From an uncultured Oscillibacter sp. (GTDB taxonomy: Bacteria > Bacillota > Clostridia > Oscillospirales > Oscillospiraceae), in the NCBI GenBank assembly GCA_946494635.1, contig CAMMCS010000016.1, positions 1-18,265 of the forward strand: 18,265 nt of DNA. The letters are read 5' to 3'. This document shows, in pieces, positions 6,008 to 13,699 of this stretch; within the stretch, counting starts at the first letter, position 1; the number at the start of each line of letters is the position of its first letter. The notes beneath the pieces were generated by a model. The model worked only from the letters and a program-made list of their open reading frames with translations, had not been told where the DNA came from and did not search any database. Position numbers and translations under genes: made by a program.

Positions 6008-6844
6008 TCAGGCCTCCGGCTTTTTTTTCAGGCTGAACAGCCCCGCGCCGATGGCGGTGGCGAAGGTGGCGTTTTCGGGAATGATATAACGGATGCCGTA
6101 CAGCTTCTCAAACAGCTGGAAGTTGGTGACCGCCTGGGGAAGAGTGGTCATGGACCCGGTGAGCACCACCGTTTTGGTATCACAGCACTGGCAGGCCAGC
6201 ACGGTCATGGTGCCGATGGCCTGCAGCACCAGATTCATCACGCCGGCGGCCAGGTCGGCAGGGGAGGCGTCTTCCGCCAGATTGCCGAAGTTGGCAGCTG
6301 TCATGTCCAGATCCAGGGTGGGGGCAGCATGAACGGTGATGTCCTTCAGCGTCAGATCCACATGGTTCAGATTTCCGCTCTCCGCCAGCCGTTTGATCTG
6401 GCCGAACCGCTCCATCCCCACCAGCTTGTGGCACAAGCCCCCCAGGGTACCGCCGCCGATGCCGCTGCCGCACAGGTGGCGGATGCCGTCGGGCGACGCC
6501 CAGAGGAAGGCGGTGCCGGTGCCCATGCTCACCACCACGGCGGAGGACTGGCCCGACAGGGCCAGGGCGCCGGCGCCGGTGGCGGAGAACTCATCCACCT
6601 TGCAGGTGGGCAGGCCGTAAATATCCCCCTCCACATAGGAGGCACCCACGCCGGTGAGCACCACGCGCCGCACGTCCTTCAGGGAGAGATGATTGCTGGC
6701 AAGATAGTTGCCCAGCGCCCCATACAGGCTGGTCACCTGATCCTCCGCCCGGACCCGCAGCATGGAGATCACGCTGCCGTCTGTCCGCAGCCCCACGATC
6801 TTGGTGCTGGAGCCGCCGATGTCAATGCCTAAAATCACATCCAT
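6008..6844 (-). CDS. coaW: Type II pantothenate kinase
   Basis: Phosphorylates pantothenate, the first step of coenzyme A synthesis. The 278-residue product is an ASKHA-fold kinase close to the usual length of the bacterial type II enzyme. The N-terminal phosphate loop is LGIDIGGSSTKIVGL (D8 to K15), followed by the catalytic-region KVDEFSATGAGAL, a second phosphate segment VVSMGTGTAFL, the glycine-rich GSGIGGGTLGGL and the adenosine-site TVVLTGSM. Type II enzymes are typically not feedback-inhibited by CoA in the way type I enzymes are. ATG 6844 has GAGG at suitable distance; longer in-frame readings run through pncB antisense and are rejected. A consensus promoter lies upstream. It is the first gene of an operon with the HD and cysteine-rich proteins. 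Confidence 0.9.
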   Translation of the reverse strand: MDVILGIDIGGSSTKIVGLRTDGSVISMLRVRAEDQVTSLYGALGNYLASNHLSLKDVRRVVLTGVGASYVEGDIYGLPTCKVDEFSATGAGALALSGQSSAVVVSMGTGTAFLWASPDGIRHLCGSGIGGGTLGGLCHKLVGMERFGQIKRLAESGNLNHVDLTLKDITVHAAPTLDLDMTAANFGNLAEDASPADLAAGVMNLVLQAIGTMTVLACQCCDTKTVVLTGSMTTLPQAVTNFQLFEKLYGIRYIIPENATFATAIGAGLFSLKKKPEA

Positions 6845-6893
6845 GGAAGAACCTCGATTTCCGGCGGCGCCTGCCGCCCAGTTATTCCCCTCC

Positions 6894-6922
6894 ATCATAG
6901 GGGAGAGCGGGCCGGTTGTCAA
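6894..6922 (-). promoter_or_regulatory. Promoter of the coaW operon
   Basis: On the minus strand: consensus -35 TTGACA (6922-6917), a 17-base spacer and -10 TATGAT (6899-6894), about 50 bases before the coaW start. It is oriented back to back with the pncB promoter. Confidence 0.88.
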
Positions 6923-6962
6923 TGACGATTGCGAAAGCGGCGCGGCAAATTGCGAATAATCG

Positions 6963-6991
6963 TTGCTTTTCCTGACGAAAGCGCTTATAAT
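6963..6991 (+). promoter_or_regulatory. Promoter of pncB
   Basis: -35 TTGCTT (6963-6968), a 17-base spacer and consensus -10 TATAAT (6986-6991). It is followed by a leader of about 95 bases. The two -35 boxes of the divergent promoters are about 40 bases apart. Confidence 0.83.
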
Positions 6992-7041
6992 CAAGAGAAC
7001 GACGTACCGGCGGCCTTCGGGACTGCCGGCCAGGAGAGGAG

Positions 7042-7079
7042 ACGCCGGGGGCGCCTTTACAGGCAGAGCCGCCCGGCGT
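7042..7079 (+). promoter_or_regulatory. Long hairpin in the pncB leader, next to the ribosome binding site
   Basis: ACGCCGGG (7042-7049) pairs with CCCGGCGT (7072-7079) around a 22-base loop. The stem ends one base before the GGAG ribosome binding site (7081-7084) of pncB, so its folding could affect translation. No named riboswitch is recognised. Confidence 0.45.
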
Positions 7080-7090
7080 GGGAGATCGCT

Positions 7091-8539
7091 ATGAATATCG
7101 AAGAGAAACTGAATCTGTCCATGCTCTGTGACTTCTATGAGCTGACCATGGGCAACGGGTATTTCCGGGCTGGCCTTCAGGACCGGATCACCTATTTTGA
7201 CGTGTTTTTCCGCAATGTGCCGGACAACGGCGGGTTCGCGGTCTGTGCCGGACTGGAGCAGCTGGTGCAGTATATACAGAATCTCCACTTTGATGAGGAG
7301 GATATCGCCTTCCTGCGGGAGAAGCACCTGTTCTCCGAGGAATTTCTGGACTACCTGCGGAACTTCCGCTTCACCGGGGACATCTGGGCCGTGCCGGAGG
7401 GGACGCCCATCTTCCCCCGGGAGCCGGTGGTGACGGTCCGGGCTCCGGCCATCCAGGCCCAGCTGATCGAGACCTTCACCCTGCTGACCATCAACCACCA
7501 GAGCCTGATCGCCACCAAGGCCAACCGGATCGTCCGGGCGGCCCAGGGGCGGACGGTGCTGGAGTTCGGCTCCCGCCGGGCCCAGGGCACCGACGGCGCC
7601 ATCTCCGGCGCCCGGGCGGCCTACATCGGCGGCTGTGCCGGCACGGCCTGCACCATCTCCGACCAGCTGTACGGCGTGCCCGCCGGCGGCACCATGGCCC
7701 ACTCCTGGGTCCAGATGTTTGACAGCCAGTATGAGGCCTTTAAGACCTACTGCCAGATCTATCCCCACAACGCCACGCTGCTGGTGGACACCTACAACGT
7801 CCTCAAGTCCGGCGTGCCGGACGCCATCCGGGCTTTCAACGAGGTTTTGAGGCCCCAGGGCATCACCAGATGCGGCATCCGGCTGGACTCCGGCGACATG
7901 GCCTATCTCACCCAGGAGGCCCGGAAGATGCTGGACGAGGCCGGCTGGACCGAGTGCCAGATCTCCGCGTCCAACTCCCTGGATGAGTATATTATCCAGG
8001 ACCTGCTGCTGCAGGGGGCCAAAATCGATGTGTTCGGCGTGGGCGAGCGGATGATCACCGCCCGAAGCGAGCCGGTGTTCGGCGGCGTTTACAAGCTGGC
8101 GGCGGTGGAGGACGAGGCGGGGAACATCATCCCCAAGATCAAGGTCAGCGAAAACCTGGACAAGATCACCATTCCCCACTTCAAGAAGACCTACCGGATC
8201 TTCGACAACGCCACCGGCAAGGCGGAGGCGGACTATATCACTGTCTATGACGAGTCCGTGGACCCCACCGTGCCGCTGGAGCTGTTTGACCCCAGAGCTA
8301 CCTGGAAACGCAAGACCTACACCAATTTCGCCGCGAAGCCCCTGCAGGTCCCGGTGTTCCGCAGAGGCCAGCTGGTCTATCAGCTGCCGGCCCTGCCGGA
8401 GATTCAGGCCTATTGCCGCAAGCAGGTGGACACCCTGTGGGATACGGTCAAGCGGTTTGAAAATCCCCACACCTACTATGTGGACCTGAGCCAGAAGCTC
8501 TTTGACATCAAAGAGGAGCTGCTCCACAAGAGCAGATAA
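7091..8539 (+). CDS. pncB: Nicotinate phosphoribosyltransferase
   Basis: Joins nicotinate to PRPP with ATP use, making nicotinate mononucleotide for NAD in the salvage (Preiss-Handler) route. The 482-residue product has the length and motifs of the Firmicutes NAPRTase type: N-terminal LCDFYELTMGNGYF, the phosphoribosyl-site LEFGSRRAQG (about residues 157-166), GGTMAHSWVQMF with H204 as the likely phosphorylated histidine, LLVDTYNVLKSG, IRLDSGDMAYL (about 263-273) and FGVGERM. ATG 7091 has GGAG six bases upstream; readings that start further left run through the promoter. It is monocistronic, with its own promoter, a structured leader and a terminator. It is divergent from the pantothenate kinase operon, which pairs NAD and CoA precursor genes. 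Confidence 0.95.
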   Translation: MNIEEKLNLSMLCDFYELTMGNGYFRAGLQDRITYFDVFFRNVPDNGGFAVCAGLEQLVQYIQNLHFDEEDIAFLREKHLFSEEFLDYLRNFRFTGDIWAVPEGTPIFPREPVVTVRAPAIQAQLIETFTLLTINHQSLIATKANRIVRAAQGRTVLEFGSRRAQGTDGAISGARAAYIGGCAGTACTISDQLYGVPAGGTMAHSWVQMFDSQYEAFKTYCQIYPHNATLLVDTYNVLKSGVPDAIRAFNEVLRPQGITRCGIRLDSGDMAYLTQEARKMLDEAGWTECQISASNSLDEYIIQDLLLQGAKIDVFGVGERMITARSEPVFGGVYKLAAVEDEAGNIIPKIKVSENLDKITIPHFKKTYRIFDNATGKAEADYITVYDESVDPTVPLELFDPRATWKRKTYTNFAAKPLQVPVFRRGQLVYQLPALPEIQAYCRKQVDTLWDTVKRFENPHTYYVDLSQKLFDIKEELLHKSR

Positions 8540-8550
8540 AGTGACCGACC

Positions 8551-8592
8551 AGGTCCCCCAGCCGCGCCGCGGCCTGTGGGGGCCTGTTTGTT
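8551..8592 (+). terminator. Terminator after pncB
   Basis: A strong nested hairpin: outer arms AGGTCCCCCA (8551-8560) and TGGGGGCCT (8577-8585) with an inner GCCGC/GCGGC stem. It is followed by the T-rich GTTTGTTT, 12 bases after the pncB stop. Confidence 0.8.
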
Positions 8593-8605
8593 TACAGAAA
8601 ATTGA

Positions 8606-8634
8606 TTGCGGCAGCCGGCATGTTCCGGTATAAT
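8606..8634 (+). promoter_or_regulatory. Promoter of the cardiolipin synthase gene
   Basis: -35 TTGCGG (8606-8611), a 17-base spacer and consensus -10 TATAAT (8629-8634). It overlaps an upstream in-frame start codon at 8606, which rules that codon out as the real start. Confidence 0.78.
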
Positions 8635-8686
8635 AAAAATGAAACCGGTCGAAGCTGAGAGAAAGAAAAGGGGAGGTGGCCGCGTC

Positions 8687-10249
8687 ATGAAAAGAAAGGC
8701 CCTGTTCCAGCCGGAGGAGCGGACAGAGCGCAGAATTTCCGCTATTACCAGCCTTACCATCTGTGCCCTGACGGTGATCGCGCAGATTGTCCTGACGCTG
8801 GCGCTGACCCAGCTGCTGGCAGAGCGGGTAAGCCTTGTATATTTCGTCCTGGAGCTGGCCGGCGCTGTGGTGGCAATCCGGGTATATCAGCGGCGGGGCA
8901 GCCCCTCCTACAAGCTGGTGTGGATGTGCCTGCTGCTGGCGCTGCCGGTGGCGGGTATGATCCTCTTCCTGCTGTGGGGCGGGAGCCATCAGGCCAAGAG
9001 CCTGAGCATGCGGAAGGTTCCCCCGCCGGCTGAACGGGAGAGCGCCCGCATGGCCTCCGAGACCAATATCTCCCGCCTCAGCCGCCGTTCCCCCGCCTGG
9101 GGCCGGCTGGCTTCCTATCTGCAGAAGCGGGATTTCCTGCTCTATGGCGGCTCCCGCGCCCAGTATTTTTCAGAAGGCGCCTCCTTTTTTGACGACCTGA
9201 TCGACCACCTGAAGCAGGCAGAGGTCTATATTTTCCTGGAGTACTATATTCTGGCAGAGGGACAGGTGTGGGATCGGATCTTCGCTGTGCTGCGGGAGCG
9301 GGCTGCCGCCGGGGTGGAGGTTCGGATCATTTTCGATGACTTCGGCAATCTCACCCGCTTTTCCGACGCCACCATTCAGGCCATCCAGAGCGCCGGCATT
9401 GAGGTGGAGGTGTTCAACCCCGTCCACCGGTACGTCAGCCGCATCTACTTCAATTACCGGGATCACCGGAAGATCGCCGTTATCGACGGGATCCACGCCT
9501 ATACCGGCGGCATCAACATCGCGGACGAGTATGCCAATCTCTTTGTCCGCTTCGGACATTGGAAGGATACCGGTGTCCGCATTGACGGCGCGGGCGCCTG
9601 GGGGTTTGCCGCCCAGTTCATCCAGATGTGGAAGATGATCGGCCGCTCTCTGCCCAACGAGGACGACTACTACCGTCCCAGGACGGAGATCGAGGGCACC
9701 GGCTGGTGCCAGCCCTTCTTCGACGGGCCGCTGAACAACCCGGACAATCCGGTGGAGGACACCTATCTCCAGCTGATCTCCTCCGCCCAGAAGATGCTCT
9801 ATATTACCACGCCCTACTATGCGGTGGAGGAGTCCATGCAGAAGGCCCTGTGCATCGCGGCGGACGCGGGAGTGGATGTGCGGCTGATGGTGCCAGCCAT
9901 CCCGGATAAGAAGTATGTCTATATGGTGGCAGAGACCTATTGGGGGGAGCTGCTGCAGCACGGGGTCAAAATCTACCGCTACAGCCCGGGCTTCATCCAC
10001 GCCAAAAGTGTTATGGTGGACCGGGAGGTGGCACTGGTCGGCAGCACCAACATGGACTACCGGTCCTTCCAGCTCCACTATGAGTGCGCCGTGCTCCTCT
10101 ACCACATGCCGGAGGTGGAGGACCTGCTGGAGGACATGGACCATGTCATGGCCCAGAGCGAGCCGTATACCCTGGCAGACTGGAGCCGGCGGCCCTGGTA
10201 CCGCCGCCTTTTCGCCTCGCTGCTGCGGCTGGCCGCCATCTGGTTTTGA
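8687..10249 (+). CDS. cls: Cardiolipin synthase
   Basis: A membrane-bound phospholipase D superfamily enzyme that joins two phosphatidylglycerol molecules into cardiolipin and glycerol. The 520-residue product has hydrophobic segments at about residues 17-40, 50-66 and 78-96, then two PLD domains. Each carries an intact HKD motif: HRKIAVID (H260) followed by GGINIADEY, and HAKSVMVD (H438) followed by GSTNMDYRSF. The C-terminus (WSRRPWYRRLFASLLRL) is basic and amphipathic, as is common in the family. ATG 8687 has AGGGGAGGT about nine bases upstream. The gene has its own promoter. The next gene begins 69 bases after the stop with no clear terminator between, so some cotranscription is possible. 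Confidence 0.93.
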   Translation: MKRKALFQPEERTERRISAITSLTICALTVIAQIVLTLALTQLLAERVSLVYFVLELAGAVVAIRVYQRRGSPSYKLVWMCLLLALPVAGMILFLLWGGSHQAKSLSMRKVPPPAERESARMASETNISRLSRRSPAWGRLASYLQKRDFLLYGGSRAQYFSEGASFFDDLIDHLKQAEVYIFLEYYILAEGQVWDRIFAVLRERAAAGVEVRIIFDDFGNLTRFSDATIQAIQSAGIEVEVFNPVHRYVSRIYFNYRDHRKIAVIDGIHAYTGGINIADEYANLFVRFGHWKDTGVRIDGAGAWGFAAQFIQMWKMIGRSLPNEDDYYRPRTEIEGTGWCQPFFDGPLNNPDNPVEDTYLQLISSAQKMLYITTPYYAVEESMQKALCIAADAGVDVRLMVPAIPDKKYVYMVAETYWGELLQHGVKIYRYSPGFIHAKSVMVDREVALVGSTNMDYRSFQLHYECAVLLYHMPEVEDLLEDMDHVMAQSEPYTLADWSRRPWYRRLFASLLRLAAIWF

Positions 10250-10318
10250 GCGCCTGCGCGGAAGCGCGGGGCCTGCTTCCGGCGGCGCTGCCCCTTATCT
10301 TTTCAACAGGAGGACGAT

Positions 10319-11200
10319 ATGTCCCGCGAATTGACGCCACAGGAGATTGCGGAGCGCAGTCTCATCAAGAAATACCGCAAGGAGCTGTGGAACCCCTTCA
10401 TTGCCGCTGTCAAACGGTATGAGCTGGTTAAGCCCGGGGACCGGATCGCTGTCTGCGTCTCCGGCGGGAAGGACTCCATGGTTCTGGCGAAGCTGATGCA
10501 GGAGCTGCAGCGCCATACGGAGCATCCCTTTTCCCTGGAGTTCCTGGCCATGGACCCGGGATACGCGCCGGCAAACCGCCGGCGGCTGGAGGACAACGCC
10601 GCCCGGCTGGGGGTCCCGCTGACAGTGTTTGAGAGCAATATCTTCGACGTCACCGTCCAGGTGGAGAAGAACCCCTGCTATCTCTGCGCCAGGATGCGGC
10701 GTGGCTTTCTGTACAGCAAGGCCCAGGAACTTGGGTGCAATAAGATCGCTCTGGGCCACCATCTCTCCGATGTGATCGAGACAACGCTGCTGGGCCTTTT
10801 TTACGGCGCGCAGCTCCAGTCCATGCCGCCCAAGCTCCGCAGCAGGAACTTTCCCGGCATGGAGCTGATCCGGCCGCTGTACTGCGTCCATGAGGACGCC
10901 ATCCTTGCCTGGAAGAATTACAACGGCCTGCAGTTTCTCCAGTGCGCCTGCCGCTTTACAGAGGCCAGAGATGCCTCCGGCGACGGCATCGGAGAGAGCA
11001 AGCGCCAGGAGATGAAAATGCTGGTGCGGGAGCTGCGGAAGACAAACCCCAATATTGAGAAAAGTATGTTTCGGGCCATTCACGGTGTCCAGCTGGACAC
11101 GTTTCCGGGCTTTAAGTTCCGTGGGCGGGCCTTTTCCTTTGAAGAGGCATATGACCTCCCTGGCTTTCCGCAGGCTGGAGAGAGAGAACAGGAGTCCTGA
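10319..11200 (+). CDS. TtcA-like PP-loop tRNA sulfurtransferase
   Basis: An N-type ATP-pyrophosphatase of the TtcA/TilS superfamily, most like TtcA, which makes 2-thiocytidine in tRNA. The 293-residue product has the PP-loop CVSGGKDSM (S48 to S53), the conserved GHHLSDVIETTLL (146-158) and cysteines C120/C123 (NPCYLCARMRRG), matching the C-x-x-C pair that, with a third cysteine, holds a [4Fe-4S] cluster in TtcA. A third ligand may be C209 or C211 (QCACRF). In Clostridia this family is often annotated only as PP-loop ATPase, and the target tRNA base is unproven here. ATG 10319 has AGGAGG directly upstream. A TTG-started Sel1 gene begins 19 bases after the stop with no terminator between, indicating an operon. 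Confidence 0.85.
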   Translation: MSRELTPQEIAERSLIKKYRKELWNPFIAAVKRYELVKPGDRIAVCVSGGKDSMVLAKLMQELQRHTEHPFSLEFLAMDPGYAPANRRRLEDNAARLGVPLTVFESNIFDVTVQVEKNPCYLCARMRRGFLYSKAQELGCNKIALGHHLSDVIETTLLGLFYGAQLQSMPPKLRSRNFPGMELIRPLYCVHEDAILAWKNYNGLQFLQCACRFTEARDASGDGIGESKRQEMKMLVRELRKTNPNIEKSMFRAIHGVQLDTFPGFKFRGRAFSFEEAYDLPGFPQAGEREQES

Positions 11201-11219
11201 CCCAAAGGAGGCGGGCAAA

Positions 11220-13577
11220 TTGGAATACTATCGCTGTGAGAATCCTGACTGCGGCTATCTGGCAGAGGAAGAGCCGGACAGCTGCCCGTATTGCGGCGGC
11301 ACCTTTTTCCTGCATACCCCTGAAGAGGAGCTGAGCGGTTCTGACTGGGTGGGGCTGGGCAATCGTGCCGTGGACCAGAGCCGCGGCACGGACGCGCTTG
11401 CTTTCTACCAGCGGGCGGCAGCCCTGGGAGACGTGCTGGGGCTGACGAATCTGGGCTGGTGCCTGGAGGCCGGCGTGGGCGTGGAGGCGGATCCGCGGCA
11501 GGCGGTGATTCTGTATGCCCAGGCGGCGGCGCAGGAGTACATACCGGCTTTGACAAACCTTGGATACTGCTACCTTCACGGCATCGGCGTGGAGCAGGAC
11601 AACGCTAAGGCGCTGGAGTGCTTCCGCAAAGGCGCGGAAAAGGGCTTTCCCAGGGCGCAGTTCCTGCTGGGGGAGATGTACGCCCAGGGTATGGGCGTTG
11701 AGCGGGACGATCAGGAGGCCGTCCGCTGGTATCAGTCTGCGGCGTGGCTGGGGAGTGCGGCCGCCCAGACGGAGCTGGGACGGAGCCTGGAGTTCGGCAC
11801 CGGAATTGCGCAGGATATTGTTCAGGCGGCCAGATGGTACCGGGCGGCCGCAGAGCAGGGAAATCCGCCCGGGCAGTGCTGCCTGGGGTACCTCTATGAG
11901 TCCGGCCAGGGTGTGGAGCAGAGCTGGGAGGAGGCGGTGCGGTGGTACAAGGCCGCCGCGGATCAGGGCTATCCCCGCGCCCAGTGCAATCTGGCCTGGT
12001 GTTACGAATATGGCCAGGGTGTGCCGAAGAACTATGACACGGCCGCCGAACTTTACCGGCGGGCCGCGGATCAGGGCTATCCACGGGGGCAGCTGTGCAT
12101 AGGCCTCTGCTTTGAGCGCGGCCGGGGCGTGCCGGAGGATCTGCGCGCCGCGGCGGAGTGGTACCGCCGGGCCGCGGAGCAGGAAGACCCGGATGGCCAG
12201 TGCTGCCTGGGGTACCTCTATGAGTCCGGCCAGGGCGTAGAGCAGAGCTGGGAGGAGGCAATCCGGTGGTATCAGGCCGCCGCGGATCAGGGCCATCCCC
12301 GGGCCCAGTGCAACCTGGGCTGGTGCTATGAGCACGGAAAAGGCGTCCCGCAGGACTTGGAGAAAAGTCTCAGCCTCTACCGCGCGGCGGCGGAACAGGG
12401 GGATGCCAGGGGGCTTTTCAGCGTAGGACGGTGCTACGATTACGGCGTGGGTGTAGAGCGGGATGCTGCCCAGGCGGTAAAATGGTATCAGCGGGCGGCG
12501 GACGCGGGATCCTATGCCGCGATGTGCGATCTGGGCGTCTGCTATGAGCAGGGGGATGGCGTGGAGCCGGACCTGGCCCGGGCGGCAGAGCTGTACCGCG
12601 CTGCGGCAGAGGGCGGAAATCCTACCGGCCAGTGCAATCTGGGATTTCTCTATGAGTCCGGCCGGGGCGTGGAGCAGAGCTGGGAAGAGGCGGTCCGGTG
12701 GTATCGGGCCGCCGCGGATCAGGGCCATCCCCGGGCCCAGTGCAATCTGGCCTGGTGCTATGAGAACGGGAAGGGCGTGCCCAGGGACTTGCGGCAGGCC
12801 GCGGCCCTGTATCGTCAGGCGGCGGATCAGGGAGACGCCCGCGGCTCTTTTTGCATGGGCATCTGCTGCCGGTATGGCCGGGGTGTGGAGCAGAGCCTGG
12901 AGGAGGCGGCCCGCTGGTACCAGATGGCGGTGGATGCAGGGTCTGTACCCGCCCTGTGCAATCTGGGCGTGTGCTATGAACGGGGAGAGGGCGTTTGCCA
13001 GGACTTTTCCAAAGCGGCCGCCCTGTATCAGGAAGCGGCCCGGAAGGGCGACGCCACCGGCCAGTGTAATCTGGGATTTCTCTATGAGTCCGGCCAGGGT
13101 GTGGAGCAGAGCTGGGAGGAGGCGATCCGGTGGTATCAGGCCGCCGCGGATCAGAACTATCCCCGGGCACTGTGCTGCCTTGGCGTCTGCTGGGAGTTTG
13201 GGCACGGAGTGAAGAAGGACCCGGTCAAGGCGGCGGCCCTCTATCGAAAGGCCGCCAGCCAGGGGGATTCTGTGGGGCAGTGCAATCTGGGGTATCTGTA
13301 TGAGATCGGCGTCGGCGTGGAGCAGAGCTGGGAAGAGGCGGTCCGGTGGTATCGCCAGGCAGTGGAGCGTGAGAATCCGCGGGCGCAGTATAATCTGGCC
13401 TGGTGCTATGAGCACGGAAAAGGCGTGCCCAGGGATCTGGAGCGGGCCAGGGAGCTGTATTGCGCCGCTGCCCGCCAGGAGTACGAGGGCGCACAAGAGG
13501 CTGTGGACCGGCTGGAGAATCAGGGAAAAAAGGGCGGCTTTTTCCGCAGCTTTCTGAATGGACTGCGGGGCCAATAG
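11220..13577 (+). CDS. Zinc-ribbon / Sel1-repeat protein, 785 aa
   Basis: A large soluble repeat protein. The start is taken as TTG 11220 because AAAGGAGG (11204-11211) sits eight bases upstream; earlier in-frame starts lie inside the ttcA-like gene. Residues 6-25 form a rubredoxin-like zinc ribbon (C6, C11, C22, C25; the last pair is CPYC). After a degenerate first repeat come 19 full 36-residue Sel1 repeats (about 11436-13487) of the pattern AQCNLGxCYExGxGV, which stack into a helical alpha/alpha solenoid used for protein binding. Many repeats carry cysteines in GQCCLG and WCYE positions. The C-terminus is basic (NQGKKGGFFRSFLNGLRGQ). There is no signal peptide, so it is cytoplasmic. It is coupled to the TtcA-like gene; its partner is unknown. 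Confidence 0.88.
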   Translation: MEYYRCENPDCGYLAEEEPDSCPYCGGTFFLHTPEEELSGSDWVGLGNRAVDQSRGTDALAFYQRAAALGDVLGLTNLGWCLEAGVGVEADPRQAVILYAQAAAQEYIPALTNLGYCYLHGIGVEQDNAKALECFRKGAEKGFPRAQFLLGEMYAQGMGVERDDQEAVRWYQSAAWLGSAAAQTELGRSLEFGTGIAQDIVQAARWYRAAAEQGNPPGQCCLGYLYESGQGVEQSWEEAVRWYKAAADQGYPRAQCNLAWCYEYGQGVPKNYDTAAELYRRAADQGYPRGQLCIGLCFERGRGVPEDLRAAAEWYRRAAEQEDPDGQCCLGYLYESGQGVEQSWEEAIRWYQAAADQGHPRAQCNLGWCYEHGKGVPQDLEKSLSLYRAAAEQGDARGLFSVGRCYDYGVGVERDAAQAVKWYQRAADAGSYAAMCDLGVCYEQGDGVEPDLARAAELYRAAAEGGNPTGQCNLGFLYESGRGVEQSWEEAVRWYRAAADQGHPRAQCNLAWCYENGKGVPRDLRQAAALYRQAADQGDARGSFCMGICCRYGRGVEQSLEEAARWYQMAVDAGSVPALCNLGVCYERGEGVCQDFSKAAALYQEAARKGDATGQCNLGFLYESGQGVEQSWEEAIRWYQAAADQNYPRALCCLGVCWEFGHGVKKDPVKAAALYRKAASQGDSVGQCNLGYLYEIGVGVEQSWEEAVRWYRQAVERENPRAQYNLAWCYEHGKGVPRDLERARELYCAAARQEYEGAQEAVDRLENQGKKGGFFRSFLNGLRGQ
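11866..13488 (+). repeat. Higher-order tandem blocks inside the Sel1 gene
   Basis: A marker repeat with YESGQGVEQSWEEA (or a close variant) recurs with its TATGAG at 11895, 12219, 12651, 13083 and 13299. The spacings are 324, 432, 432 and 216 bases, all exact multiples of 108. Repeats 8-11 and 12-15 match position by position as a four-repeat block. The gene has therefore grown by in-frame duplication of multi-repeat blocks without indels. Confidence 0.85.
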
Positions 13578-13587
13578 GCGAGAAGGC

Positions 13588-13618
13588 GGGCGGGTGCGGA
13601 GCGCTTCTGCACCCGCCC
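13588..13618. other. GC-rich hairpin after the Sel1 gene
   Basis: A 10-bp perfect stem, GGGCGGGTGC (13588-13597) with GCACCCGCCC (13609-13618), has an 11-base loop. It is followed by As, not Ts, so it is not a canonical terminator, though it may still stop or protect the upstream transcript. The tRNA promoter begins 20 bases later. Confidence 0.5.
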
Positions 13619-13638
13619 AAAAACTGTGAAAAAAACTC

Positions 13639-13666
13639 TTGACAAAGCGCGATTTTTCTGTATAAT
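13639..13666 (+). promoter_or_regulatory. Promoter of tRNA-Gln
   Basis: Consensus -35 TTGACA (13639-13644), a 16-base spacer and consensus -10 TATAAT (13661-13666), 33 bases before the mature tRNA 5' end. Confidence 0.9.
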
Positions 13667-13699
13667 AATATCTGTTCGCTGCAGCACAACAGAATTTAT

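Noticed and set aside
7042..7090. NAD-binding riboswitch before pncB
   Set aside because: Only one simple stem is visible and the conserved core of known NAD riboswitches is not recognised; kept only as a hairpin.
8606..8686. Earlier in-frame start of cardiolipin synthase
   Set aside because: The codon at 8606 is inside the -35 box of the gene's promoter; the ATG at 8687 has the ribosome binding site.
6845..8989. Very long upstream extension of the pantothenate kinase frame
   Set aside because: It is antisense to pncB and crosses the kinase's own promoter; the family starts at the LGIDIGG segment.
11866..13488. CRISPR-like regular repeats
   Set aside because: The 108-base periodicity is coding, matches the 36-residue Sel1 unit and has no unique spacers.
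11112..13574. An 820-residue open frame opposite the Sel1 gene
   Set aside because: It is a shadow produced by the regular 108-base repeats and GC-rich codons; it has no start signals and no recognisable domains.
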